This document shows, piece after piece, positions 56,164 through 64,000 of a stretch of 64,000 nucleotides of DNA. The DNA is from Labilibaculum sp. K2S. GTDB lineage: Bacteria; Bacteroidota; Bacteroidia; Bacteroidales; Marinifilaceae. A program made the translations under genes and the position numbers. The first letter of the stretch is position 1. Each line of letters starts with the position of its first letter. Under the pieces are notes generated by a model that saw only the letters and a program-made list of their open reading frames with translations, searched no databases and was not told the DNA's origin. The stretch spans positions 57,708 through 121,707 of the forward strand of contig NZ_JAUCMW010000015.1 of the NCBI RefSeq assembly GCF_030372765.1, written 5' to 3'.

Positions 56164-58713
56164 ATGGAAGTACAAGAGCAGAAGAAACAGGCAACAGAAA
56201 TGAATGAAACTTTCAATCCCGAAGAAGCTTTTCAGGCAACATTTCAATATTTCAATGGAGATGAACTGGCAGCACGTGTTTGGTTAAACAAGTACGCGTT
56301 GAAGGACTCTTATGGAAATATTTATGAAAAGACTCCGGATGATATGCATCGACGAATTGCATCAGAAATTGCAAGAGTTGAAAAAAACTATCCAAACCCA
56401 CTAAGCGAAGAAGAAATTTTCGCGGTGCTAAAAGATTTTAAATACATCGTACCTCAAGGGAGTCCTATGTCGGGAATTGGAAACCGATACCAGATTGCAT
56501 CCTTGTCGAACTGCTTTGTGATTGGAAATGATGGAGATTCTGATTCCTATGGTGGAATTATGAAGATCGATCAGGAACAAGTACAGCTGATGAAACGAAG
56601 AGGAGGTGTAGGACACGATCTTTCCCACATTCGTCCTAAAGGTTCACCTGTTAAGAATTCTGCTTTAACTTCCACAGGAATAGTTCCTTTTATGGAGCGT
56701 TACTCCAATTCAACCCGTGAGGTTGCTCAAGATGGTCGTCGTGGCGCTCTAATGTTAAGTGTTTCTGTTCGTCATCCCGATTCGGAAGATTTTATTGATG
56801 CGAAAATGGAACAAGGCAAAGTTACAGGAGCTAATGTTTCTGTAAAAATGCACGATGAGTTTATGCAGGCTGTTGTTGATGGAACCGAATTTACCCAGCA
56901 ATATCCAATCAATTCAAAGAATCCTACCTACAGTAAAAGTATTGATGCCGGTAAGCTTTGGAATAAAATTGTTCACAATGCATGGAAATCAGCAGAACCG
57001 GGAATTTTATTTTGGGATACTATCGAAAGAGAGTCGGTTCCTGATTGTTATGCCGATTTAGGATACAAAACGGTTTCAACGAATCCTTGCGGCGAAATTC
57101 CATTGTGCCCATACGATAGTTGTCGTTTGCTGGCTATCAACTTGTACAGTTACGTTGAAAATCCATTTACAGAGAAGGCTGAATTTAATTTCGGACTGTT
57201 TCGTAAGCATGTTGCAATGGCGCAAAGAATGATGGATGACATCATTGATTTGGAGTTGGAGAAAATTGATGCAATAATTGACAAGATTGAAGAAGATCCT
57301 GAAGGTAGCGAGATTAAGAGAGTAGAGCGTAATCTTTGGAAAAATATACGCGAGAAAGCAGAAGAAGGAAGACGAACCGGAGTGGGAATTACTGCTGAAG
57401 GAGATATGCTTGCCGGTTTAAACCTGCGTTACGGAACTGATGAAGCAATTGATTTTTCGGTAGAAGTTCACAAAACAATTGCTGTTGAAGCTTATCGTTC
57501 TTCAGTACATATGGCTAAAGACCGAGGAGCATTCAAAATCTACGACAAAGAGCGTGAAAGCAAAAATCCATTTATTTTGCGCTTAAAGGAAGCAGATGAA
57601 AGCCTTTATAAAGAAATGGTTAAATACGGTCGACGTAACATTGCTTGTTTAACGATCGCACCTACGGGAACAACCAGTTTGATGACTCAGACGACTTCCG
57701 GTATCGAGCCTGTGTTTATGCCTGTTTACAAACGAAGAAGAAAAGTAAACCCTAATGATAAAAATGTTCGTATCGATTTCGTTGATGAGATTGGCGATAG
57801 CTGGGAAGAGTTTGTGGTGTTTCATCATAAATTTGTAACCTGGATGGAGGCCAATGGTATCAATGCCGCGCAGCATTTTACAAATGAAGAGATTGAAGAA
57901 TTGGTGAAACAGTCTCCTTACTACAAAGCCACTTCTAATGATGTGGATTGGCTGCAAAAAGTCCGCATGCAAGGGAAAGTACAAAAGTGGGTTGATCACT
58001 CAATTAGTGTAACCGTTAATCTTCCAAATGATGTACCTGAATCTCTTGTAGGTGAATTGTATATTGAAGCGTGGAAAAGTGGATGTAAAGGTTGTACGGT
58101 TTACCGTGATGGTTCCCGTTCGGGTGTTTTGCTTTCCAATGACACGAAGGAGGAAGATACAGGGATGCCGGAAAAACGTCCTGAAGAACTGGAAGCTGAA
58201 GTTGTTCGTTTTCAAAACAACAAGGAAAAATGGATTGCTTTTATTGGATTGTATAACGGACAACCATATGAAGTATTTACGGGTATTGTTGACGATGAGG
58301 AAGGTATTTTATTGCCTAAATCAGTAAACAAGGGAGTAATTATCAAAAGAAGAGAGGAGGACGGAAGTTCTCGTTATGACTTTCAGTTTTGCAATAAACG
58401 TGGTTTTAAAACAACTTTCGAAGGATTATCCTACAAATTTGATAAAGAGTTTTGGAACTATGCCAAGTTAATTTCTGGCGTACTTCGTCACGGAATGCCA
58501 ATTGAAGGTGTCGTAAATTTAGTTGCAGGTTTACAGTTGGATAGTGAGAACATTAACACATGGAAAAATGGTGTTGAACGTGCTCTTAAAAAATACATTC
58601 CAAATGGAACTAAAGTTAAGGGAGGAATATGCGCCAGTTGTGGGTCAGAGCACATCATCTATCAGGAAGGATGTCTGATTTGTCAATCGTGCGGTACTTC
58701 AAAATGCGGATAA
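56164..58713 (+). CDS. nrdJ: Adenosylcobalamin-dependent (class II) ribonucleotide reductase
   Basis: Makes deoxyribonucleotides with a B12-generated thiyl radical, so it works with or without oxygen. 849 residues. N-terminal domain YIVPQGSPMSGIGNR, then LSNCFVIGND with one redox Cys, KRRGGVGHDLSHIRPKG, and the active-site NPCGEIPLCPYDSC (near 305). TGTTSLM is followed by a TSCPD-type C-terminal domain (GCKGCTVYRDGSRSGVL) and a final zinc-ribbon (CASCGSEH, CLICQSCG). No partner small subunit is required or present. Its cofactor ties it functionally to cobalamin supply, though the riboswitch at 1.85 kb is far away. Confidence 0.95.
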   Translation: MEVQEQKKQATEMNETFNPEEAFQATFQYFNGDELAARVWLNKYALKDSYGNIYEKTPDDMHRRIASEIARVEKNYPNPLSEEEIFAVLKDFKYIVPQGSPMSGIGNRYQIASLSNCFVIGNDGDSDSYGGIMKIDQEQVQLMKRRGGVGHDLSHIRPKGSPVKNSALTSTGIVPFMERYSNSTREVAQDGRRGALMLSVSVRHPDSEDFIDAKMEQGKVTGANVSVKMHDEFMQAVVDGTEFTQQYPINSKNPTYSKSIDAGKLWNKIVHNAWKSAEPGILFWDTIERESVPDCYADLGYKTVSTNPCGEIPLCPYDSCRLLAINLYSYVENPFTEKAEFNFGLFRKHVAMAQRMMDDIIDLELEKIDAIIDKIEEDPEGSEIKRVERNLWKNIREKAEEGRRTGVGITAEGDMLAGLNLRYGTDEAIDFSVEVHKTIAVEAYRSSVHMAKDRGAFKIYDKERESKNPFILRLKEADESLYKEMVKYGRRNIACLTIAPTGTTSLMTQTTSGIEPVFMPVYKRRRKVNPNDKNVRIDFVDEIGDSWEEFVVFHHKFVTWMEANGINAAQHFTNEEIEELVKQSPYYKATSNDVDWLQKVRMQGKVQKWVDHSISVTVNLPNDVPESLVGELYIEAWKSGCKGCTVYRDGSRSGVLLSNDTKEEDTGMPEKRPEELEAEVVRFQNNKEKWIAFIGLYNGQPYEVFTGIVDDEEGILLPKSVNKGVIIKRREEDGSSRYDFQFCNKRGFKTTFEGLSYKFDKEFWNYAKLISGVLRHGMPIEGVVNLVAGLQLDSENINTWKNGVERALKKYIPNGTKVKGGICASCGSEHIIYQEGCLICQSCGTSKCG

Positions 58714-58740
58714 CCTATCTATTATAACAACTACCAAACC

Positions 58741-58772
58741 AGGGAAACTTCAACTGAAGTTTCCCTTTTTTT
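58741..58772 (+). terminator. Terminator after nrdJ
   Basis: AGGGAAACTTCA/TGAAGTTTCCCT hairpin followed by seven T. Confidence 0.9.
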
Positions 58773-58936
58773 AAAATTGTAACATAGTGTTGTAAATTAC
58801 ATAGTTGCAGGTTAAAGCTACGCGGTTACTCATCTTTTGAACAAAGTGGTCAGATCTTTGGAATTTCATTTTTGTGTTACTGATAATTGAATTAACTTAG
58901 AGTTAGAGAACAGTTAGACGAATACATTAGTCAGTT

Positions 58937-59326
58937 ATGAATTTTTCCACAAACTATAATTGGGAAGGCAAAGTATTACTGGTTGCGGAAGATGAGGATT
59001 TTAATTTCATATTTTTGGAGGAAATACTCATGGATACCAAAGCCAGGATTATTCGTGCCAGAGATGGGCAGGAAGCGCTTGATTTCATTAAGTCGGTTCC
59101 AGAGATAGATTTGGTACTAATGGATATGCAAATGCCTGTTATGAATGGCTATGATGCAACTAGAAATATCAAAAAGATAAATAAAAATATGCCTATAATT
59201 GCTCAAACGGCATATCATTACGGTGAAGCTTATGAGGAAATAATGGCCGCTGGCTGCGATGATTTTGTATCCAAACCAATTGATATCGGTGGTTTAAAAG
59301 ATATGATTGACCGATTTCTATTTTAA
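58937..59326 (+). CDS. Single-domain response regulator (REC only), second paralogue
   Basis: 129 residues, one receiver domain: AEDED (17-21), phospho-acceptor Asp63 in LMDMQMPVMNG, Thr in AQTAYHYGEA, Lys in VSKPI. Same architecture and N-terminal YNW.(G/N)K motif as the gene at 14521-14922, with clear similarity through the whole length. No kinase or output gene adjacent. Probably a phosphorelay or protein-binding regulator like the receiver domains of hybrid histidine kinases. Confidence 0.9.
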   Translation: MNFSTNYNWEGKVLLVAEDEDFNFIFLEEILMDTKARIIRARDGQEALDFIKSVPEIDLVLMDMQMPVMNGYDATRNIKKINKNMPIIAQTAYHYGEAYEEIMAAGCDDFVSKPIDIGGLKDMIDRFLF

Positions 59327-59372
59327 GTTGATTTTCTGGTTTTTTCTCCCCTTTACTTTTCCTCTTATTTCT

Positions 59373-59380
59373 TATCTTTG
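59373..59380 (+). promoter_or_regulatory. -7 box (TATCTTTG) of gltX
   Basis: Exact TAnnTTTG 23 bp before the gltX ATG. Confidence 0.5.
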
Positions 59381-59403
59381 TTGCCAAATTAACGGATATA
59401 ACA

Positions 59404-60936
59404 ATGAACGATAAGAAAGTACGGGTTCGATTTGCTCCTAGTCCTACAGGACCTCTTCATATGGGAGGTGTTAGAACAGCCCTTTTCAACTATTTATTTG
59501 CCAGAAAACACAATGGTGATTTTCTATTGCGTATTGAAGATACCGATCAGACAAGATATGTTCCCGGTGCGGAAGATTATATTGCAGAATCGTTAAAATG
59601 GTGTGGAATTCAAATTGATGAAGGAGTAACAGTTGGAGGTGAATACGGGCCTTACCGCCAGTCGGAGCGCAAGCCAATGTATCGTGAGTATGCCGATCAG
59701 CTGATCGCTTCCGGGAATGCATATTATGCTTTCGATACTCCTGAAGAGCTGGATGCTATTCGCAATCAGCATGAAGAAGAGAAAAAGACTTTTACTTACA
59801 ATTACGCAACCCGCGAAAATTTAAATAACTCTTTGGCTTTATCGGCAGAGGAGGTTCAAAATAAAATTGAGGCCGGCGAAGCTTATGTCGTACGATTTAA
59901 AATGCCTGTTGGTGAAGAATTGCATTTGGATGATGAAATTCGTGGTCACGTAGTATTTAATACATCCGCTTTGGACGATAAAGTTTTGTTCAAATCAGAC
60001 GGAATGCCAACTTATCATTTGGCGAATGTGGTAGATGATTATTTAATGAAGATAACTCATGTAATTCGCGGTGAAGAATGGTTGCCGTCGATGCCATTGC
60101 ATGTGTTGTTATACAGATCGTTTGGGTGGAAAGATGATATGCCTAAATTTGCTCATCTTCCATTAATTTTGAAACCGGTTGGAAAAGGAAAATTAAGCAA
60201 GCGGGATGGGGATAAATTAGGATTTCCGGTATTTCCATTGGAATGGACTGATCCTAAAACTGATGAAATTTCATCAGGATACCGTGAAGGAGGATATTTT
60301 CCTGAAGCTTTCATAAATATGCTGGCTTTTTTAGGCTGGAACCCTGGAACAGAGCAGGAGATCTTCTCGATGGAAGAGCTTTCTCAGGTATTCTCTTTGG
60401 AACGTGTTGGTAAATCGGGTTCTAAGTTCGATCCTGAGAAAACCAAATGGTTCAATCGTCAGTATCTGATGACTAAATCGGATGAGGAGATTGGAATCTT
60501 ATTTACTGAACAAATTTTAAAAGCAAAAGGAATTGATGTTGATCAGGAAACTGTGAACCGGGTGTGTGGTATGGTGAAAGATCGTGTAGATTTTGTTTCG
60601 GAACTTTGGGAGCATGTAAATTACTTTTTTGAAGCACCTGTTGAATTTGATGCCAAGACCGTTAAAAAGGGTTGGAAAGAGGATACACCTGCCTTGGTTG
60701 AGGAATTAAAAGGTATTTTGGAAGGAATTGAAGATTTTTCGTCAGCTAATTCTGAAGAGATTGTAAAAGAATGGATCACTGCCAAGGAAATTGGTTTTGG
60801 AAAAGTGATGAATCCTTTCCGTTTGGCTATGGTAGGTGCCGGTAAAGGCCCTCACATGTTCGATATCATCGAAATACTTGGAAAAAAGGAAACCATTGCC
60901 CGTTTGGATTATGCAATGGAGAATATCAAAATATAA
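59404..60936 (+). CDS. gltX: Glutamyl-tRNA synthetase
   Basis: Class I synthetase charging tRNA-Glu. 510 residues with [18 protein letters not shown] (HIGH variant HMGG), [22 protein letters not shown], and [14 protein letters not shown] (KMSKS variant). Both gltX and glnS are encoded in this window, so Gln-tRNA is charged directly and a GatCAB route is not needed for Gln. Confidence 0.97.
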   Translation: MNDKKVRVRFAPSPTGPLHMGGVRTALFNYLFARKHNGDFLLRIEDTDQTRYVPGAEDYIAESLKWCGIQIDEGVTVGGEYGPYRQSERKPMYREYADQLIASGNAYYAFDTPEELDAIRNQHEEEKKTFTYNYATRENLNNSLALSAEEVQNKIEAGEAYVVRFKMPVGEELHLDDEIRGHVVFNTSALDDKVLFKSDGMPTYHLANVVDDYLMKITHVIRGEEWLPSMPLHVLLYRSFGWKDDMPKFAHLPLILKPVGKGKLSKRDGDKLGFPVFPLEWTDPKTDEISSGYREGGYFPEAFINMLAFLGWNPGTEQEIFSMEELSQVFSLERVGKSGSKFDPEKTKWFNRQYLMTKSDEEIGILFTEQILKAKGIDVDQETVNRVCGMVKDRVDFVSELWEHVNYFFEAPVEFDAKTVKKGWKEDTPALVEELKGILEGIEDFSSANSEEIVKEWITAKEIGFGKVMNPFRLAMVGAGKGPHMFDIIEILGKKETIARLDYAMENIKI

Positions 60937-60960
60937 TTGAGATTTTTTCTCATTGAGATG

Positions 60961-60988
60961 AACCACTTCCTTCGGGGAGTGGTTTTTT
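60961..60988 (+). terminator. Terminator after gltX
   Basis: AACCACTTCC/GGGAGTGGTT with a TTCG tetraloop, then six T. Confidence 0.9.
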
Positions 60989-61057
60989 GTTTAAAGAAAG
61001 CCAAGAAAGGTCTTGAAGGGTTAGTTAAATGGTCAAACAGTCGGAGTCTTAAACCGA

Positions 61058-61210
61058 GGGTTTCACTTTAAGTGAGGCTCTCAGTGATTTAGTAATTATT
61101 TGTATTGTTGAAAATAAAAAAACCTGATAGGATTTTGTCCTATCAGGTTTAATTATATTCTAAAACTGAAAGTTTCACTTAAAGCAAGCCCTTCAGTGGT
61201 TTAGTTGTTA
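61058..61210. repeat. Short direct repeat pair around the glnS terminator
   Basis: A 41-bp segment at 61058-61098 matches 61170-61210 at about 30 positions (TTTCACTT, TCAGTG, TTTAGT). The second copy runs into the glnS stop. The pair flanks the hairpin at 61120-61150. Confidence 0.5.
61112..61150 (-). terminator. Terminator after glnS
   Basis: Perfect 13-bp stem AAACCTGATAGGA/TCCTATCAGGTTT; the minus-strand reading continues into TTTTTA. Lies about 58 bp past the glnS stop and could stop read-through from gltX as well. Confidence 0.85.
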
Positions 61211-62920
61211 CTTCTTTTGGGTTTTAGTCCAGGAGTCTTTTAAAGAAACCGTACGGTTGAAAACTAATTTTTCTGCAGCAGAATCTTTATCTACTGAGAA
61301 ATAGCCCAATCGGGTAAACTGAAAATGATCTTCAGCTTTAGTATTTTTTAAGCTCGGTTCAACGTAACACTCGCTTAAAATTTGCAGAGAATCAGGATTA
61401 ATAAATTCCTTAAAGTCTGTTTCTTTTTGAGCATCAGGAGCTTCGTGGTTGAACAAACGATCGTAGATACGAACTTCGGCTTTAGCAGCATGCTTAGCGG
61501 AAACCCAGTGAAGTGTTCCTTTTACCTTGCGCTTGCTTTCCTCCGATCCGCTGCCACTCTTAGATTTTGCATCGTAAGTACAGTGAATTTCAGTAATGTT
61601 TCCATCAGCATCTTTAACTGCTTTTTCGCACATTACAATGTAAGCTGCTTTTAATCGCACTTCCTGTCCCGGAGTCATTCTAAAGAATTTCTTTGGAGCA
61701 TCTTCCATAAAATCTTCTCTCTCGATGTACAATTCGCGGGAAAAAGGAATATCACGATTTCCACTTTCCGGATCTTCAGGATTGTTTTCGATACTCAAAA
61801 ATTCTTCCTTATTTTCAGGATAATTGGTGATAATCAATTTCACAGGATTTAAAACAGCCATTACACGTGGAGCAGTTTTGTTCAAATCCTCACGAACACA
61901 ATGTTCTAAAAGGGAAACATCAATTACATTGTTTCGTTTGGCAACCCCAATAATATCAGCAAAATTACGAATTGACGCAGGAGTAAATCCTCTTCTTCGC
62001 AATCCCGAAACAGTAGGCATACGAGGATCATCCCATCCATTTACATGGTTATCTTTTACCAATTCCAATAACTTACGCTTACTCATTACCGTGTAGCTTA
62101 AGTTTAAACGAGCAAATTCGCGCTGTTTTGGCCTGTAGTCTGTATCAGTTAAATTGCTTACAAACCACTCGTATAACGGACGGTGAACTTCAAATTCCAA
62201 GGTACAAATGGAGTGTGTAATGCCTTCAATATAATCCGACTCACCGTGAGCATAATCATACATTGGGTAAATACACCACTGGTCGCCGGTACGGTGATGA
62301 TGTGCATGCATGATACGGTACATCAATGGATCGCGCATGTGCATATTTGATGAAGTCATGTCAATTTTTGCACGAAGAACTTTTTCTCCATCCTTAAATT
62401 CACCATTCTTCATTCTTTCGAATAAATCCAGATTTTCCTCTACGCTTCGGTTGCGATACGGACTTTCGATACCTGGCTCGGTTGGTGATTTTTTCTGCTC
62501 AGCAATTTGCGCTGCTGTCTGATCATCCACATAGGCTTTGCCATCAGTAATCAACTTCACTGCCCAATCATACAATTGCTGGAAATAATCAGAAGTGTAC
62601 ATTGGTTCACCATCCCACTGAAATCCTAACCATTTGATGTCATCCATAATGGAATTTACATACTCTGTGTCTTCCTTTACAGGATTGGTATCGTCGAAAC
62701 GTAAGTTACATTTTCCCTGATATTGTTGGGCAAGGCTAAAGTTTAGGCATATCGACTTAGCGTGTCCGATGTGTAAGTACCCGTTTGGTTCCGGAGGGAA
62801 TCGTGTGTGTACTCTACCATCATTCACATTGTTTTTCAGATCTTCTTCAATAATCTGCTGGATAAAATTAAGAGATTTACTTTCGTTAACATTCTCTTCT
62901 TTTACATTTTTGTTATCCAT
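61208..62920 (-). CDS. glnS: Glutaminyl-tRNA synthetase
   Basis: Class I synthetase charging tRNA-Gln. 570 residues from the ATG at 62920 ([10 protein letters not shown]); the ATG at 62944 would add eight. HIGH motif in [31 protein letters not shown] (KMSKS variant), and the C-terminal anticodon beta-barrels with [15 protein letters not shown]. GlnRS genes of this type are thought to have reached bacteria by transfer from eukaryotes. A possible promoter is at 63053-63081. Confidence 0.97.
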   Translation of the reverse strand: MDNKNVKEENVNESKSLNFIQQIIEEDLKNNVNDGRVHTRFPPEPNGYLHIGHAKSICLNFSLAQQYQGKCNLRFDDTNPVKEDTEYVNSIMDDIKWLGFQWDGEPMYTSDYFQQLYDWAVKLITDGKAYVDDQTAAQIAEQKKSPTEPGIESPYRNRSVEENLDLFERMKNGEFKDGEKVLRAKIDMTSSNMHMRDPLMYRIMHAHHHRTGDQWCIYPMYDYAHGESDYIEGITHSICTLEFEVHRPLYEWFVSNLTDTDYRPKQREFARLNLSYTVMSKRKLLELVKDNHVNGWDDPRMPTVSGLRRRGFTPASIRNFADIIGVAKRNNVIDVSLLEHCVREDLNKTAPRVMAVLNPVKLIITNYPENKEEFLSIENNPEDPESGNRDIPFSRELYIEREDFMEDAPKKFFRMTPGQEVRLKAAYIVMCEKAVKDADGNITEIHCTYDAKSKSGSGSEESKRKVKGTLHWVSAKHAAKAEVRIYDRLFNHEAPDAQKETDFKEFINPDSLQILSECYVEPSLKNTKAEDHFQFTRLGYFSVDKDSAAEKLVFNRTVSLKDSWTKTQKK

Positions 62921-63052
62921 ACTACTCAATTTAAAATGATACATGTATTTGCCTGAGATTCGGAACCGAATCCTGCCTTGCTTTTCGAATCGAAATGCGA
63001 TCTATTAAATGTACAATAATTTGATTGATCAGTTACATTATGAAACGAAAAA

Positions 63053-63081
63053 CAAAAGTATGGAAATTCCAGCAAAATCAA
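63053..63081 (-). promoter_or_regulatory. Possible glnS promoter
   Basis: Minus strand: TTG (plus 63079-63081), 18-bp spacer, TACTTTTG (plus 63053-63060). Leader about 130 nt if used. Confidence 0.4.
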
Positions 63082-63088
63082 TTACGAA

Positions 63089-63169
63089 TTTGGAATTACG
63101 AATTACTAAATTGGTCAATACAGGTTAATAAATTGCAATTCATCATTTGGAATTCGTAATTTCTAAATT
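63089..63169. repeat. Short degenerate direct repeat upstream of folB
   Basis: TTTGGAATTACGAATTACTA... (63089-63112) and TTTGGAATTCGTAATTTCTA... (63146-63169), 20 of 24 identical, each internally palindromic. Similar AATTACGAATT-rich micro-repeats are common in AT-rich Bacteroidota spacers. Confidence 0.5.
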
Positions 63170-63209
63170 TATCTCTTATTTTCGCCAATGAATATCATAT
63201 CAAAAAAAG

Positions 63210-63560
63210 ATGGGAATTATTGAATTAGAAGGCATGGAATTTTATGCCTATCATGGTTGCTTTAAGGAAGAGCAAATTGTCGGGAATAAATTTACCATTT
63301 ATGTTCGCATGGAATATGATGCCGAAAAGGCAGTAAAATCTGATTCTATAGGCGATGCTCTGAATTATCAGCGTGCTTACGAAATGATAAAGGAACAACT
63401 GCAAATAAAATCTCATTTGCTGGAACATGTTGGCGAGAGAATTTTAGATGTTTTGTATGAAAATTTCCCGGAATTGGAGCATGCAACGGTAAAAGTATCT
63501 AAAATGAACCCTCCAATGGGTGGACAAATAGAAAAAGTGAGCTTGACTTTAAGTCGCTAA
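63210..63560 (+). CDS. folB: Dihydroneopterin aldolase
   Basis: Tetrahydrofolate pathway enzyme producing 6-hydroxymethyl-dihydropterin. 116 residues with the FolB pattern: ELEGMEFYAYHGCFKEEQIVGNKF, GDALNYQRAYEMI, HLLEHVGERILDVL and KMNPPMGGQIEKVSLTL. Starts on its own, divergent from glnS; tRNA-Cys lies about 117 bp downstream. Confidence 0.96.
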   Translation: MGIIELEGMEFYAYHGCFKEEQIVGNKFTIYVRMEYDAEKAVKSDSIGDALNYQRAYEMIKEQLQIKSHLLEHVGERILDVLYENFPELEHATVKVSKMNPPMGGQIEKVSLTLSR

Positions 63561-63624
63561 TTCTTTGATTAAGCTTGTTTTGCAGAAATACCTTGAAGTT
63601 TTTGTTACAAAAGCTGAAAAAAGT

Positions 63625-63656
63625 TTGCACGAGTAAATCAGAAATTTATATCTTTG
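63625..63656 (+). promoter_or_regulatory. tRNA-Cys promoter
   Basis: TTG at 63625-63627, 21-bp spacer, exact TATCTTTG at 63649-63656, 21 bp before the tRNA 5' end. Confidence 0.5.
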
Positions 63657-63677
63657 CAACGCCTTTACGGAAGATAG

Positions 63678-63748
63678 GGTCTCTTGGCCGAGTGGCTAGG
63701 CACCGGTCTGCAAAACCGTCTACGGCGGTTCGAATCCGCCAGAGACCT
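63678..63748 (+). tRNA. tRNA-Cys (GCA)
   Basis: 71-nt tRNA. Acceptor arms GGTCTCT/AGAGACC, a T-loop arm GGCGG-TTCGAAT-CCGCC, and anticodon loop CTGCAAA with anticodon GCA. The discriminator base is T73, as needed for cysteine identity. CCA is not encoded and is added after transcription. The anticodon stem has one unpaired outer position. Confidence 0.96.
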
Positions 63749-63761
63749 CTAAGTAAATTCA

Positions 63762-63802
63762 CAAAGCCCCAATTCTTAACGAGTTGGGGCTTTGTTGTTT
63801 TT
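63762..63802 (+). terminator. Terminator after tRNA-Cys
   Basis: CAAAGCCCCAA/TTGGGGCTTTG perfect 11-bp stem followed by TTGTTTTT. Confidence 0.88.
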
Positions 63803-63805
63803 AGG

Positions 63806-63829
63806 TGTTGCCGGTTTTGTTGCCGTTTT
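63806..63829. repeat. 12-bp tandem direct repeat
   Basis: TGTTGCCGGTTT immediately followed by TGTTGCCGTTTT, one mismatch. Just past the tRNA-Cys terminator, so it might be a recombinase-binding site of a former integration; this is speculative. Confidence 0.45.
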
Positions 63830-63933
63830 AATGTGATTTTAATAATACTGGGTTTAGTCATACCTGCTTTCTACATTACAAGCAACTCCATTCTTTCTGA
63901 GTACTGTTGCAAAGGCATTAGCGTAAGCTACCT

Positions 63934-64000
63934 TGTGCATATTCCGGTGATGCTGACCCCTTGTCCGGGTGATACTGACCCCTCACAGAATTGAGGTTCA
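63934..64000. mobile_element. Probable IS21-family insertion sequence end (partial)
   Basis: Two tandem copies of a motif about 21 bp apart, CCGGTGATGCTGACCCCT (63944) and CCGGGTGATACTGACCCCT (63965), beginning after TGTGCAT. Multiple terminal repeats with GGGGTCAGTATCAC on the complementary strand are characteristic of IS21-type ends. The rest of the element, with istA/istB, would be beyond the right edge. Confidence 0.6.

Noticed and set aside
63575..63994. Reading frame through tRNA-Cys
   Set aside because: It crosses the tRNA gene and its terminator on the same strand; not a protein gene.

Overview
The window is about 64 kb of a low-GC (mid-30s %) chromosome from a Bacteroidota bacterium. 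The evidence is: a SusC/SusD locus with its own ECF sigma/FecR pair, parts of the gliding/type IX secretion machinery (GldH, SprE/PorW, PorX, a SprA-like barrel), HU-CCDC81/SPOR and DUF4302 families, and promoters of the Bacteroidota type (TTG, 19-20 bp, TAnnTTTG) without Shine-Dalgarno-driven starts. The gene set resembles marine Marinilabiliales/Marinifilaceae; that placement is inference.

Layout. 1-1.8 kb: 3' part of a class A penicillin-binding protein. 1.8-2.2 kb: a well-formed cobalamin riboswitch with its own promoter and terminator but no gene behind it; it points into the 3' end of radA. 2.2-5.5 kb (minus): hldE-type adenylyltransferase/radA and panC/panD. 5.7-14.5 kb: housekeeping (GT5-like protein, glmS, rfbB, HU/SPOR protein, metG, LD-carboxypeptidase, YraN). 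14.5-16.8 kb: single-domain response regulator, MmcQ/YjbR protein, C1 peptidase. 17.0-26.4 kb: sigma/anti-sigma/SusC/SusD/zinc-metallohydrolase/DUF4302 nutrient-uptake locus. 26.5-32.7 kb: galactose (Leloir) operon under a GntR regulator: galK, galT, Na+/sugar symporter, galE. 32.8-35.5 kb: LuxE-like acyltransferase, a 21-bp tandem repeat array, pgk. 35.8-40.9 kb: holB, ricT, gldH, trmB, alkyltransferase-like gene, mrp. 41.1-48.9 kb: sprE/porW, porX, tsaE, alanine dehydrogenase, HAD phosphatase. 48.95-50.95 kb: a repeat-rich island with a second 21-bp array, long direct repeats, and one AT-rich membrane-protein gene between inverted repeats. 51-55.8 kb: SprA-like outer-membrane protein and waaA, divergent. 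56.2-63.6 kb: B12-dependent ribonucleotide reductase, response regulator, gltX, glnS, folB. 63.7-64 kb: tRNA-Cys, then a sequence that looks like an IS21-family end running out of the window.

How it fits together. Most of the window is ordinary core genome with clean intrinsic terminators between convergent genes. The accessory or regulatory novelty is in four places: the orphan cobalamin riboswitch that may make a B12-responsive RNA antisense to radA; the two intergenic 21-bp-period arrays; the duplicated repeats around the small membrane-protein gene; and the periodic operator candidate shared by the GntR gene and galK. B12 also matters for the class II ribonucleotide reductase encoded here. 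I found no convincing new defence or biosynthetic system; the orphan riboswitch and the repeat island are the best candidates for something undescribed.
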